A stretch of 64,000 bases of DNA from Hygrocybe punicea (taxonomy: Eukaryota > Basidiomycota > Agaricomycetes > Agaricales > Hygrophoraceae): the NCBI GenBank assembly GCA_963556145.1, contig OY744466.1, positions 248,001 through 312,000 on the forward strand. The letters run 5' to 3'. Of the stretch, positions 1-11,083 are shown piece after piece; position 1 is the stretch's first letter; the number at the start of each line of letters is the position of its first letter. The position numbers and the translations under genes were made by a program. The notes under the pieces are model-generated. The model saw only the letters and a program-made list of their open reading frames with translations. It did no database searches and was not told the origin of the DNA.

Positions 1-670
1 CGAGGCGCGACGGGGGGTTCTGGCAGATGAGCCAAGGGTGCGGGGAGTCGAACGCGTGCATTTTGGGTCCGGGGTGCATGAAAAAAAACGGGGTCCGCGC
101 AGCGGCGATGCGATTTTCGTTGGGTTGTCCAAAACTCGCAGTAGCGGGCCATGTGGGATCCTGATGGGGAACGCGGGGCTCCGGAACGTCGAACGAAGTT
201 GCGGGGGGTCGTGTGGACATAGCTGGGTCTAGGGAAAGTGGAAATTCGGAGGGTCGAAAAAGTGACGTGGCCTGCCGCTTGGGTGCTGAGAAGGGTCGCG
301 GGCGTGTTTTTTGGGTCAACGGGGGGCGACGCGGGGCCCTATTGGGTTGAACATGTGCACCGGGGGGTAATTTGAGTGTTGTACGGCCGTGAGTGAAGAG
401 AAAATGCGCGGTTGCGCAGCTGAGGCCGAAAAAAGGTCGTCTCGCGAGAAAGTCGTAAGGAGTGGGAACCCGAGAGAAAAAAGAGAGAGGCGTGGAGTCG
501 AAGAACACTCTCATCACCACGTTGGAGTGGTACCGAGGTACCACTCCGGGGGCTCACGCAGGACTCGAGGGAAAGGTCGACTGGATAGGAAGGATGGACT
601 GACTACTACATCGGGAAGGCTACTAACTAGGTCAACCGTGGGAGCCTGGTCACGTGACTGGCAGGTCCCA
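1..670. other. Non-coding left edge, GC-rich
   Basis: I see no supportable gene here. The first 600 bases are G-rich, and the short open frames have no recognisable motif or family-like composition. The right limit is the point (about 671) where sequence resembling a copia integrase region begins on the minus strand. The abrupt start suggests that the copia element was truncated there by recombination or by a later insertion. Confidence 0.4.
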
Positions 671-2808
671 CTACTCCAACGTAAGCCTTGATGCGTTCCG
701 TTGCCATTTTATAAATAAAGTGGTTATGGTGTGTGTCGCATCATCCATGAATGAGATATAGTATCTTGATCCTCTGATGGACTCTACATGTGCTGGGCCC
801 CAGATGTTACTCAAAGTCCGCTCTCCAGTGACTTTGGATCGTCCATTGGCCTCTTTCAGAAATGGCTGGATGGCTTGCTTTGTCTGAATGCAAGCCTCAC
901 AGGTTCGGGAAGGGACACTCCCTTCATCAATTTCTAGACCCATGACTAACCCTCTTCTCTGCAGGGTCTCGAGTCCACTCATTCCAATGTGTCCATACAG
1001 GTGGTGCCATTCGTCCCAAGACATTTTCTTCGGTGTGGCTACATTGGCCTTTTCTGGCATGCGGGATTGCGCTCGGGCATTCAAACAGTATAGTCATCCA
1101 TCTTTCCGGCCTGTTCCGACAAGTTTATTCTCCTTCGTATAGAGCCTGCATATTCCGTTGCAGAAGTTAACCCATCCACCACTTTCATCAAATCAGCTCA
1201 GCGATAGTAGTGAGTTCTGTGACTCCAGTACATGTAGTACGTCTCATAGCTGATGCTGTACATCCTTTCTGTCCACTGTGAAGTGTAAAACAACAGTTCC
1301 ATGACCAAGAGCTCGAGCGGCTACCTTTCCTAGTCCTTGAACAGTGGCTTTGTCCAGAGTTTTGTATGCGATAAATGTGTTTCGGGAATTGCTGATGTGA
1401 CTTGTCGTTCCAGAATCCAGTAACCAATCATAGTTTGAAATATTGCCTGTATTCACTGCGTATGCTACATCCTGTAACATATTATTGACATTGTCCGCAG
1501 CTTGATTCAATCGGTTCCGGTGGTTTCCACCCTTTCTGGCAACCCTTTCCTTTCCCTTTCAGCCCTTGCCCTTCCTTTCAGCCACCTTTATACCAGCAGT
1601 CCGTCGCCATATGTCCCTTCTTGTGGCAGTTGAAGCATTCCATTTCAGAATTGGCCACCTGCTTTCTGTTACCCTTTCCATCGCACTTTCTGGTGAACCT
1701 CCCATGCATAGTGACATTGTTAGGATCTCCACTGCACTCATGGCACCTGCGGTCTTCCTCTAATAGGATCGCGACTAGTTTGTGTGACATCAGTGACGTT
1801 CCATCCTTCTTCGAGCCTAAATACGCTGATGTATACAAGTCCCAACTTTCCAGTAAGGAGGATACAAGTATCATCACGAAGTCTTCGTCGGAAACAAGGC
1901 TCCTCATCAAGTGGAGCTCCTCCTGCAGTTTCCAGAGCTTTGATATGTGCTCGATTAGGTCAAATCCTTCTTTGGCAATTGACCGGTACAGTGCACATCG
2001 CATTGCTAATATTCTGAGCTTCCCCCTGGATTCCTTTACTAAGGTTGGCTGCTTCCACATCTCACTCGCCATGTGTGCACCAATGATATGTATCATTTCC
2101 GCGTCACCAATTGTGAGCTTAATCTGCATCCTCGTCTTGGCATCTCCACCGCACCATTTCTTCATCGCCTCGGATTCCGCTGATGTTGGATGGGATGTGT
2201 CTGCCAGGACAGGGGCCTTTGATTCCACATTGATGTATGTCTCTAACCCAAGATCCCGAAGCATGGCTAACATCTGTCTCTTCCATAGTGAAATACAGGG
2301 GTTTACCCCCCATGTATCATGCATTTGATTTGGTATTTTTATTACATTATGAATTCTTGGAAAAGTGCTGATGTTTTTACATAATGAGGTGAATATAATA
2401 CATACCTACAAGTTTGATTATCCAGGGGTACAAAAATTCTCAATGCAATCATATCTAATTCTGCTTTTAAAGCCCAGGGGTACAAAATACCCCTCAAACT
2501 CCAAATGGTCCGAGTTTTCAGGGGTATTTTGTACCCCTGGGCTTTAAAAGCAGAATTAGATATGATTGCATTGAGAATTTTTGTACCCCTGGATAATCAA
2601 ACTTGTTGGTATGTATTATATCCACCTTGCTATGTAAAAACATCAGCACTTTTCCAAGAATTCATAATGTAATAAAAATACCAAATCAAATGCATTATAC
2701 ATGGGGGGTAGACCCCTGCATTTCACTACTCTTCCATAGCATCCAATTGTTTCCCTTCAATAACTCGATCCGGTATGATCCCAATGTGTGCATGACTTCG
2801 TCTGTCAT
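671..2808 (-). pseudogene. Ty1/copia retrotransposon gag-protease-integrase fragment
   Basis: This is the 5' part of a copia polyprotein on the minus strand. Gag starts at an ATG at 2808 (MTDEVMHTLGSYRIELLKGN), is interrupted by the foldback element at 2286-2728, and resumes with WKRQMLAMLRDLGLETYI. A CCHC zinc knuckle (CFNCHKKGHMATDC) lies near 1600. The aspartic protease motif WLLDSGTTSHIS is at about 1425. The GAG-pre-integrase domain (WHHLYGHIGMSGLETLQ, then CEACIQTKQ) and the start of the integrase core follow at 1084-690. Reverse transcriptase, RNase H and the 3' LTR are absent because the element stops at about 671. Stops and frame changes separate the gag, protease and integrase segments, so this copy is dead. 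Gag packages the RNA, the protease processes the polyprotein and the integrase inserts the DNA copy. Confidence 0.85.
2286..2728. mobile_element. Foldback MITE, hAT-type, inserted in copia gag
   Basis: A 443-bp near-perfect palindrome with arms at about 2286-2494 and 2520-2728 and a spacer of about 25 bp. Both ends read TAGTGAAAT inward. It is flanked by an exact 8-bp direct repeat, CTCTTCCA, at 2278-2285 and 2729-2736. An 8-bp duplication with TAG-type ends is typical of hAT elements. Removing the element plus one repeat restores the gag reading NNWMLWKRQMLAM across the junction. There is no coding capacity, so it must have been mobilised by a transposase encoded elsewhere. Confidence 0.85.
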
Positions 2809-2892
2809 AGTCAGCTAGTATACGAGGTGGTAATGCGATGTTAAGAGGTGCGTGATTGTGTTTCCGTTAAAGCCGTTCAGGGCTCATAACCT

Positions 2893-3048
2893 ATTGGAAT
2901 ATATAGTTTGCAGTGGTTGTCAACCGTTAAGTTACTTCATGTGGAATGAATTATATTTACCTCTCTCTGAGAGGGCTTTTATACTACTAGCTAAACCTAC
3001 TAGAAGTTTCTTGTGGTGAGTAGAATACATGCTGCGCTTCAGCATTAT
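2893..3048 (-). repeat. Probable 5' LTR of the copia element
   Basis: This lies directly upstream of the gag ATG on the minus strand. It contains a TATA-like box (TATAAAAG on the minus strand, 2976-2983), followed downstream by a possible primer-binding stretch, GGTTATGAGCC, at 2881-2891 next to the proposed LTR end. The outer limit is a guess, because the 3' LTR that would define it is missing from the window. Confidence 0.35.
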
Positions 3049-3280
3049 TCATTGGACAGGTGGGTTTGAGTTCCGGGGTCATGTGGTATGGATTACTAAT
3101 CCTTTCCGCAACTATTCGGCCACTATTCCCAACACAATGTGCCTTTTGTCACCCCCAACCCATGCTACACTCCTACTCCCCAGAGTCCCCACCACCTCAA
3201 CAGCAATGATGACAACAGTGACAACAGCAATGATTCACACTGAGACAGCCACCCCAGACATCCTCAATGCCACATAGGAG

Positions 3281-3962
3281 TAGACTGTCCACGGGTCAGT
3301 CCAGGCCAGCCCTCACCTGATTTTGCTGGCCCTGGCCCTGGCCCTGGGTCATAAGGGCCAGGTCAGGGCCAGGCTGGGTCAGGGTCGGCCCTGGTCAGCC
3401 CTGGCCCTCCATCTCAAAGATTTGTACATACATGCTCTCCATTCACAGTATTATAATCCACATAACAGTATTCTAATTCACATAGTCATCATTAAAGTCA
3501 AAATCCCCAATGTATTTCTTCATAATCTCTTCTTCCACATCAAGCATTTTATCTGTGTATGCAGCATGTAGCTTTTGCAGTCCTCTGAATTTGAATATGT
3601 GCTCAGCAATATAGGTTCAAGGTGTAGGTATAGCTAGATAGTCATGAGCTATTTTGGTAGCCTTTTATACCATGGAGTTATAAACCTGTGGGGGATCCCA
3701 AGGCTAAAAGGATCTCCAACTATGGGAATGAATTTTTCACACCTGGTGTCTTTGGAAATGCTAAAGCATGCATGGTTAGAGTAAGCTAAATGACATACAT
3801 GTACCTCTGACATCTAAGAGGGCCAGCTGTTCACTGACTTGGCCCTTGGCCCTCAATTGGAGGGCCAGGCCAGCTAATCACCAGCCTAGCCCTGGCACTT
3901 TAGGGCTGGGCCAGGGTCGACCCTAGGGCCAGAGGGTCATGGCCCTGCCCATGGACAGTCTA
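3281..3962. mobile_element. Non-autonomous hAT-type element, 682 bp
   Basis: Both ends begin TAGACTGTCCA inward. The element is flanked by an exact 8-bp direct repeat, CATAGGAG, at 3273-3280 and 3963-3970. About 130 bp at each end is packed with variants of GGCCCTGG/CCAGGGCC, like the subterminal transposase-binding repeats of hAT elements, while the middle is AT-rich. No transposase frame is present, so it is a MITE-like derivative. Confidence 0.85.
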
Positions 3963-3970
3963 CATAGGAG

Positions 3971-5053
3971 CGCGCCCAACATTTGCAACCAATGGCTTTG
4001 AACACCAGAAGTAGTGATGGCAGACCAGCGCATAGCAATGAAGGTGACAAAGACGATGCGGAGAGTCTCACCCAATGAAGGTGTCATCAACAGCACCATC
4101 ATCATCGAGATATCACTGCTGAAACCGATGCCATCACCTCTTTTGCGCAGCTGGATGGCAGGGCCAATCTAGCCAGCGAAAACCATGACGTAGACATTGG
4201 GGACTTCAATGATGACATCCCCATCATTTCATCAATGATGGAATGCAGGGAGGGCCATGGGGGGGCCCCAGTGGCATAGGTGCTCATCCCCACCCACTTT
4301 TTTCCCCATCTACTGACCACTTCCTGCCCCTCTTTCTGGGCTGGAATCCCTTCTCCATCCATTCCCTTGCTTTAGCCACTACACACATCACTTCCTCGAC
4401 ACTTTCTTGCCGCTTCACTGCACCCACTCACACTCCATACTAGATGCCCTTCCCTGCCCCCCCAGCCCTCTGGCACCCTCCCATCTGAAGCCTCTAGGTG
4501 GGCACCTGCCAGTTCAGTAGCAGCACCCCAGTAAGACTATTTTTTATTTCTTTTATTTCTCTTTTATTTTGTGTATTTTCATGGTATATTAGTCTATATA
4601 CAGTACATATGATATACATAAAAATCTCCAAGAAATTACAGTGGGATGGTGAATTAGTCATGCTCACTGTCGACTACAAGCACACGTGGACTATGACAAT
4701 TAGTTCATAACCCATGTACCAAAGAGCAGTGTCTTGGGTTCTAATGCAATGCCACATCGGACATGTTGACAGCACACTTATCTCAATCCATTTTTAGAGT
4801 CCCTGTTGCCATAACAGTATACACCCAAAGGACTACAAATACTTATTATAAAAAACGAGTACAGAATCAGAACACTGAATTACCGGATGACGATCGAAAT
4901 AACCCTTCAAATAAGGACTGTGGCTGTGACTGTGAAAGCATTTCTATTCGTGGAGAACGATGGGTCAAATTGCCAATCCGTAGGATCGGTTCCGGTTGCA
5001 GAATTTGCAGATCCATCGGAACAGTCTGCTGTTGGAAACAAACTAAGTAAAGC
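3971..5053. other. Intergenic stretch without a recognised gene
   Basis: I find no motif-bearing frame. The 4240-4480 stretch is C-rich and low in complexity. The stretch up to 5053 is presumably the downstream flank of the HNH-like gene, which ends at 5054. Confidence 0.35.
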
Positions 5054-6437
5054 TTAGCGTTCATTTGAGATGTACACACCGAAGTCATCATTGAACTCTG
5101 CTTCACCTTCTCCAGTTACAGACGAGCTAGCAGATTGTATGGTGGCATCATCAATGGGTGAGAATGATGATGCCACTTCCCAGTCACCCAGGTCAACAAT
5201 CTGGGGTTTATCGTCACACACTAAACATCAACAGTCAAGGTTAGTGAAATGTTCACTTGGGAGAAAACTCACCATCTTCGTCTTCAGACTCGAAACCACC
5301 CATCTCTCCGGCAGTATCCCTTCGGCCCTTCTTGCTCATAGACGCGGTTTCACCTCTGCCACTTGCCTTCCTCTTTGTACGGCCAATAGTACCGTCTTGT
5401 TGTCCACCACCACTTGGTCCAGTACCACCACTTCGCCTAGCACGTAATGTTTCTTGAATTAGGAACCCACGAATATCTTGGGCCAGATTGATCTCCTCAA
5501 AATTTGGCATCACCTCTACTCGCATCGTTCTATCCATAAGCATAGATAATACAGCTCCGGTGTCGGCAGGCAGTCGCCAGTAATGTCTCTGAGAGGTAAG
5601 CCCCTCATATGATAGAGGAATAGTGCCAAGTCTGACTGGAGGTGGCATGTCACCAAGCGCAATAGAATCAAAAATTCGTGCTGCACGTGAAGATGTGGGC
5701 GATTCGTTCCAGGGGGCTGGAATGAACTGGTTATTTATAAGGATGGAGAGGTACGGTAGGTAAAGGGTTGGGAGTTCATAATCATGAGCTTCATTTAAGA
5801 GTACAATTGAAAATAGACCAATATAAGGGATAATTGCCGCATAATTGGGTAAATCGACCGCAGACCCATTAGCGGCGGCATTCTGGAGCATATCGAGAAC
5901 CTGCATCTCGAACCTCAGATAGGAGGTATCAAAGTTTCGAACATGACAACGTACCTGGTACAAAGGCTTCCTAGTCTCCGACGGAGTTTCCTTGAGATAT
6001 TTCAGAAGGAATTTTAGGACCGGAATTGGGGGTGAAAGACAAATAATCTCCGGTGTAAAAAATGCGATGTGGCAGGTAGGGCACTCTGGCATTTTCCTTC
6101 AATCATTCTCGTGCAGGAAGGTATCTTTACTCACGGGCTATACCATTCATAGACGAACTTCGTGTATATTGCGGAGATACAAGTCCTTATTTAATAGCAG
6201 ATTGAAGCTATAGGATGTTCTAGTATTCAGTAGCTCTGTATTAAAGTCCACACCCACCTGCTTTGCGCCTATGCTGGCAGAGTCAAATAAATAGGCACAC
6301 TGACATCCCGAAATAGGGAGGTTGATAAGACAGATAGAACAGCGGTTACTGAAAGAGCTGCGGATATTGGCCTTGGTAGACGCAGAAAAACTAGCTTGGG
6401 AATCTCTACACGCCATCAATATACGTCGGACGGTCAC
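5054..6437 (-). CDS. HNH-nuclease-like hypothetical protein
   Basis: A multi-exon minus-strand gene. Exon 1 starts at 6437 (or the in-frame ATG at 6416) and contains CSICLINLPISGCQCAYLFD, which resembles the Cys/His start of the lineage-expanded basidiomycete HNH domain proteins. A following piece reads FVYEWYSP. The large exon holds CPTCHIAFFTPEI, then IICLSPPIPVLKFLLKYL and, further on, a basic tail (TKRKASGRGE, SKKGRRD). A 54-bp in-frame stretch (5901-5954) has GTACGT and CAG ends and is probably an intron. A clear intron at 5221-5272 joins ...ESEDEDV to CDDKPQIVDLGDW. The last exon ends ...VYISNER at 5054. The junction between exon 1 and FVYEWYSP is unresolved: I could not find splice sites that keep frame, so a frameshift or an unusual intron is possible. 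The nuclease assignment is tentative. Confidence 0.5.
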
Positions 6438-6700
6438 GTGCTAAGTTTTCACTTATGGTTCCGCCTCCTAATCGCTCCCATACGCCGCCTTCTGCTTCAC
6501 TAAGACCACAAAGCATGCCCATTGTGACTCGGTCGGCAGGAATCCGAGCCTTCTCGTCCAACGCCACCGAACGCGATCACGACTTTCTTGAACTCGCTTT
6601 TGCTTACGATTCATAGGTCCTATGCCTCCTGACTGGTTTTTGGCTACTTACTCGCCTTAAGGAACAACTGTTCACATGAACGTTACCCATCGTTGACAAC

Positions 6701-8227
6701 ATGCTCAAAATCAGCCCATTCGAATCTGGGCAAAGACACCTTCGAACGATATCCGACTGGCAGTCCTACAAAAAAATCTACTCAACGCTGCCCGCCGCCG
6801 TGCTCGCTGCGTTGAAGGCTCGAATCAAGGCCGGCGAACCCATGTCCATCCAGAGCCTGTGGGATAAGAAGGAAAAGACTTTCTTGGCCATCGATTTTGA
6901 GTGGTCAGAGCGCAACGTGTCGTCGGCGTTGGAATGGGGATATGCTGCAGTCCGATGCGGGCATCTTCAAGCGTTCGTGTCAAGCGTTGCAATTTTGAAC
7001 TCTCGCATTTAAGCTTGCCATATTTTTTTTGATTAGGCAGGGCCATTGGCCCCCGTCGCCAGACAAGAATTACAGGCCAGTCTCACTTCGCGCATATATA
7101 TGTACGCCTCATTTAGTGCTCATCGTTCGATCATACAGAAAAGGACACTGTATCGTCGAAGAGTACATAAACAAGGTCGTAAATAAATACTGTCCCACCC
7201 ATCCCTGGCAGGTGCGTCTGTTATCAAATTCTCTACCATGTTCATGGTTCACGAGGCTATTGATTGCTCGTTAGTATGCGGTATGAAATCTCTCCGTGCA
7301 CCTCGTAATCAAAACCAACCCATCGATTCCAGTTCGCCGATAGCCAAATTATCTCCAAGGCGAACTTCCCCAAGTTATTCAAGCTGTTATCAGGTCGGCA
7401 CTCTCTTTGACTACTGCACAAAAATCCTTCTCACATCTTGCACAGCAGTCTTGCAAGTCCCGATCCGGAAACAGTTCCGAACAATCTCGTTCTCGTAGGG
7501 CATGGGTTAAGCGGAGATCTCACCCGACTGAAGAGATGAAAATAAGTAAGCGGCTGAAATGTCCATGTCTTTTTTTTTGTGTGGTGTCATACTAGCGTAT
7601 GGTTTTGCAGAACTTCCACATAATATTCTACTGATCGACACAGCCGTCTTCGAGAGGTCCCTATTCTCCGCCGGCCTCCGACACCTTATGCCAGATCCAA
7701 AGACCAACAAACCTCGGGCGCCGGGGTCAACGCTCTCCCTCGAAAATCTGCTTCGTTCCCTACCCGCCGAGATCCCCTGCCAGTTGCACAACTCGGGCAA
7801 CGACGCGCTCATGTGTCTCTTTGCGCTTCAGAAACTCCTCGACCCAGAGAACACGAAGGTTCCGACCAAGGTGCGGCCCACGCCGAGCGCTGGAGGACCG
7901 CCTGTTGGAGTGAAAGCATTGAACCGGATAATAGGCGGCCCAGGTCTGGCCGTCACGGTACCAGCAGCAGCACCAGTAGTAGCGGTGATCCCGCCCATAA
8001 TCATACCGCCAGGTTTCACTCCTGGCCAGGTGAATGCGGACGCCGACTACTTCGATACCGGGAACGAGTTCGGGCAGCAGGTTAGGCGGTTACCTGGGCG
8101 ACAAAAGACATCTCTCACGGCGAATTCGAATCCAGGTTTCCAAACTCATCCGAAAAGGGGGGCGAAAACCTCTGGGAGGAATGTTGATGCGTTGGGTGGG
8201 TCGATGCGGTCGATGGCTTTGAGATGA
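6701..8227 (+). CDS. Gfd2/YDR514C-like protein (DEDD exonuclease fold)
   Basis: A multi-exon plus-strand gene with the conserved blocks of the fungal Gfd2/YDR514C C-terminal domain in order: LAIDFEWSERN (D-x-E), GHWPPSPDKNYR, KGHCIVEEYINKVVNKYCPT, FADSQIISKANFPKL, NNLVLVGHGLSGDLTRL, EEMKIKLPHNILLIDT, and HNSGNDALMCLFALQKLL (the His/Asp block). The C-terminal tail (about 100 residues) is rich in Pro, Val and Gly. Introns I can place are 7076-7138 (GC-AG), about 7212-7332 and 7546-7610; the last rebuilds a Lys codon to give EEMKI-K-LPHN. Between GDLTRL and EEMKI (about 7530) the frame changes by one base where other family members read RLEEMK. That is either a sequencing error or a disabling deletion. 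A nuclease role is inferred from the fold only. Confidence 0.7.
7076..7138 (+). other. Probable GC-AG intron
   Basis: Within the Gfd2-like gene, the exon ending NYR- (..ttacag) is followed by GCCAGT, not GT. Joining to the acceptor at 7138 gives the expected family reading DKNYRKGHCIVEEY with no frame change. No GT donor nearby preserves the motif. Confidence 0.6.
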
Positions 8228-8239
8228 GGATTTTTAATT

Positions 8240-8553
8240 TTCATTTCGGATGGGGACATTTCGGACGGGACAAATTTCCCTTTTTCCTTTTTGTTTTTCT
8301 CCACAGTTTTCTATTTTTCTTTGCTCTAATCATATGGAAAGCATTCATAGACATTTTTCTGCAGCAATGTCATTAGTCACCAAGAATATGTTCACCTCGG
8401 TCACGAAGGCAACCACATGTTAAAAATTACCCATTTTAACATTGTTTAGATAAATGCCATCCAGTACTTTCTCCCCAGTGTCACCTCGCAAATCCTTTCA
8501 CTGCAAGTCAATGGAATCGCAGGAGACTCAAGGGAAATTGTCACGTATGCTCA
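8240..8553. other. Intergenic, nothing recognised
   Basis: AT-rich sequence with T/C runs follows the Gfd2-like stop codon and probably includes its 3' UTR. No frame with a recognisable motif was seen. Confidence 0.35.
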
Positions 8554-9474
8554 GTGGGCAAGACAATTTCTGACAAGGCATCTTGGTGGGTAGTACATTC
8601 GGATTTTCCTCTGGGACCGTACATGATCATTACCGAGAGCTTCGATTACATGCAATACCTCACAATCTTGCCAAATTTCCCTGGCCGTACCATTTGCTAT
8701 CTAAGGAGATGCGTGGATATGATACATCTGTTACAATTCCCAATCCTGATGAACTTGTGGCTGCTAGGGAAGCTTTGCAGATCATGGACAAAGACTCCAC
8801 TTTTGTCAAGTTGATTATCCCACACGACAGGGCACCGGACACATTTTACATTGCTGAATTGCCTCCATTCTGTTGGCAGTCACCCATGGGAAGAGGGATG
8901 CGAGGGTTTTCTGCTTATGTTTGTACGAACCACAAAGTAGTCTGGATTAAAGATTACTGGACAGTAAATCTGCCAGGTGTTGAAAAGGAGGGAGATATCT
9001 ATGCAGACCTCCATTGTTGTGACGTTGTGGTGAACGCGGCCTGGGTAGGCGCAGATTCGGGGTGCAAGTTCATTGTCAATGGGATAAAAACCCAAAACTC
9101 TTCTTGTTTGTGACTATTTACAACAGCCACTACATACAAATAATAGAACAAATAGGGAATATAGTAAAATGAGTGAATACGTACCCAGAGATATAGATGT
9201 CTCTACAACGTCCCATATATTCCAAAATTGAAAGGGTGGTGACATCACCAGCAGCTCACTATGCACTAATCACCAGTGGAAGGATGTGTCTTGGGCATGT
9301 CAGATGCAGGAAATGGTGACATATTCCCTGTACAGGATGGCACTAGACGAGGTTGGCAGAGACTTGACATCTTTCACGTCATCTTGGGAGTATGTCAACA
9401 CCATCGTGGATGCTGTTGAAGGCATCACTTTTTACAAATTTCTCAAGGTGCAAAATACAATATTTTTAAAGTCT
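8554..9474 (+). pseudogene. FunK1-type protein kinase relic, N-terminal part
   Basis: The frame from about 8583 contains SPMGRGMRGFSAYVCTNHKV followed by VWIKDYWTVN and the following Glu-rich LPGVEKEGDIYADL. This matches the conserved GRGTRGY...KDYWR block of basidiomycete FunK1 kinases. After frame breaks, a second piece at about 9310-9425 reads YRMALDEVGRDLTSF then SSWEYVNTIVDAVEG, the FunK1 block just before the catalytic loop. The kinase continues only at about 14690, because a pogo-type transposon sits between. Stops between 9113 and 9286 show that the gene was already decaying or contains unrecognised introns. Confidence 0.7.
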
Positions 9475-11083
9475 TACTGTGCCTGGTCAGGAAGTCGGTC
9501 AGACTAAGTACTCAGTCAATTGCCCCTAAATCCAAACATTGTATTTTTTGGAGACTTTCTGTAGTGTAGATCAATAAACTGTACTTGGGGCCACATCCAT
9601 GCCAAATTTCAAGTCTCTGACCCACCTGTGTCAGGAGTTACGACCATTTGACCGACAACTTGACCGGATTTGGCTACAGGCCTGAAATTCCTCATTGGGC
9701 CTGGAGCTCATTCTCCTCCATTTCTCATCCGTTTGGCTTCAAATGTTGACAAGACACAGCCAGATTTGGATTCCTGGAATATTTCTCTTAGTGCTGCCCA
9801 AAAAATGCCTACTATGTCCCTCAAATCCCATTTTGCAGCCTCAGAAGTCTGCTTCACATCAGATGAAATCAACATGAGCCTATGAAGTGATGGGGCTTGA
9901 GTCACTCTAGTTTCTTTGGTACGTCAAACTTTAGCACCATCCCTTTTGTTCTTTATTATACACGGATTTTTTCCAATTTTTTAGGCACCGCGACACCATG
10001 TTCAACTTTTATTACGAGATTGTGGAGAGGGTAGAAATCTGGGAGAAAGGTATCATGTGTGATGGTGCTAGTGGCTAAGGTGCAAAGATCATCCCAGTTC
10101 CATGCTACTGAAAGCTAATCAAGCTGTCCCTATTGCACTGTGAGTGTCCCACAACTTACAAGATTTCTGGTAATTTGCTTGTAGCCCCGCCTCTGTTTTG
10201 ACATCAATATGTACTCTCCAATGTGTTTTTGTCACAAATATCAAATTCTCATGCCCTTCTGTATGGAGTGCCATACCTTGTGGAGTTTTGCACAAACTCA
10301 TTGCCGCGTTTGAGACTTTTAAGGTCAGGTTCCACATTTTGCTTAAGCTACCTTCTAATCACCCCCTCGAAGCTTTCCCCCACGCAAATCTTGACCTCCC
10401 ACTATGCCTCCACATTCTACTGAACCCCCTGTTCCCAAATTACTTCCTGACATCACAGATCTCACTCAAGTACAGTGAATGGAGTGTGCACTTGCAGTGC
10501 TTGTCGCTTCTGGCACCAAACCCGATGGAAAGCCCAATCTCTCCATCCAAGGAGTAGCAAAACAGTTTGACGTCCCTTGAAGCACGCTTGCCAACAGATG
10601 GAATGGTACTCCTACCTGCAAGGAGGGCCATGCACATGAACGCCTGCTTACCGCTGCGCAGGAGGAGGTTCTCGTAGAGTGGATAAAAGTGATGGGTTGC
10701 CGAGGGATTCCCATGACTGCTACCATTACTGAGTATATTGCCAACATCATTGGTCACACTGTCGGCGAGTTGTGGGTCAAATGCTTCAAGGGTCGTCATC
10801 CTGAGCTGAAGGTCAAGTGGTCTTCAACATTGGAGAAGTGCCGAGCAGCATCTCTGAATCCTGCTCTTGTCAATGAGTATTTCGACTTATTAGAAGACAC
10901 AATCAAGAGCAATAATATTCCCACTGAAAATATTTACAATATGGATGAGAAAGGTATTCAACTTGGGATTGGCCAGAAGGTGAAGGCCTTTGTCGATTGT
11001 GATCAGAAGGACATTTACTCTGTTGAAGATGGCAACCGCGAGCTTGTCACCGTGATCAAAGCTATCTCAGCTACTGGATGGAG

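Noticed and set aside
38..691. Small frames at the left edge
   Set aside because: No motif, no splice-consistent extension and compositional bias only.
1621..2328. 235-codon plus-strand frame
   Set aside because: It is antisense to copia gag, whose zinc knuckle and conserved blocks lie on the minus strand.
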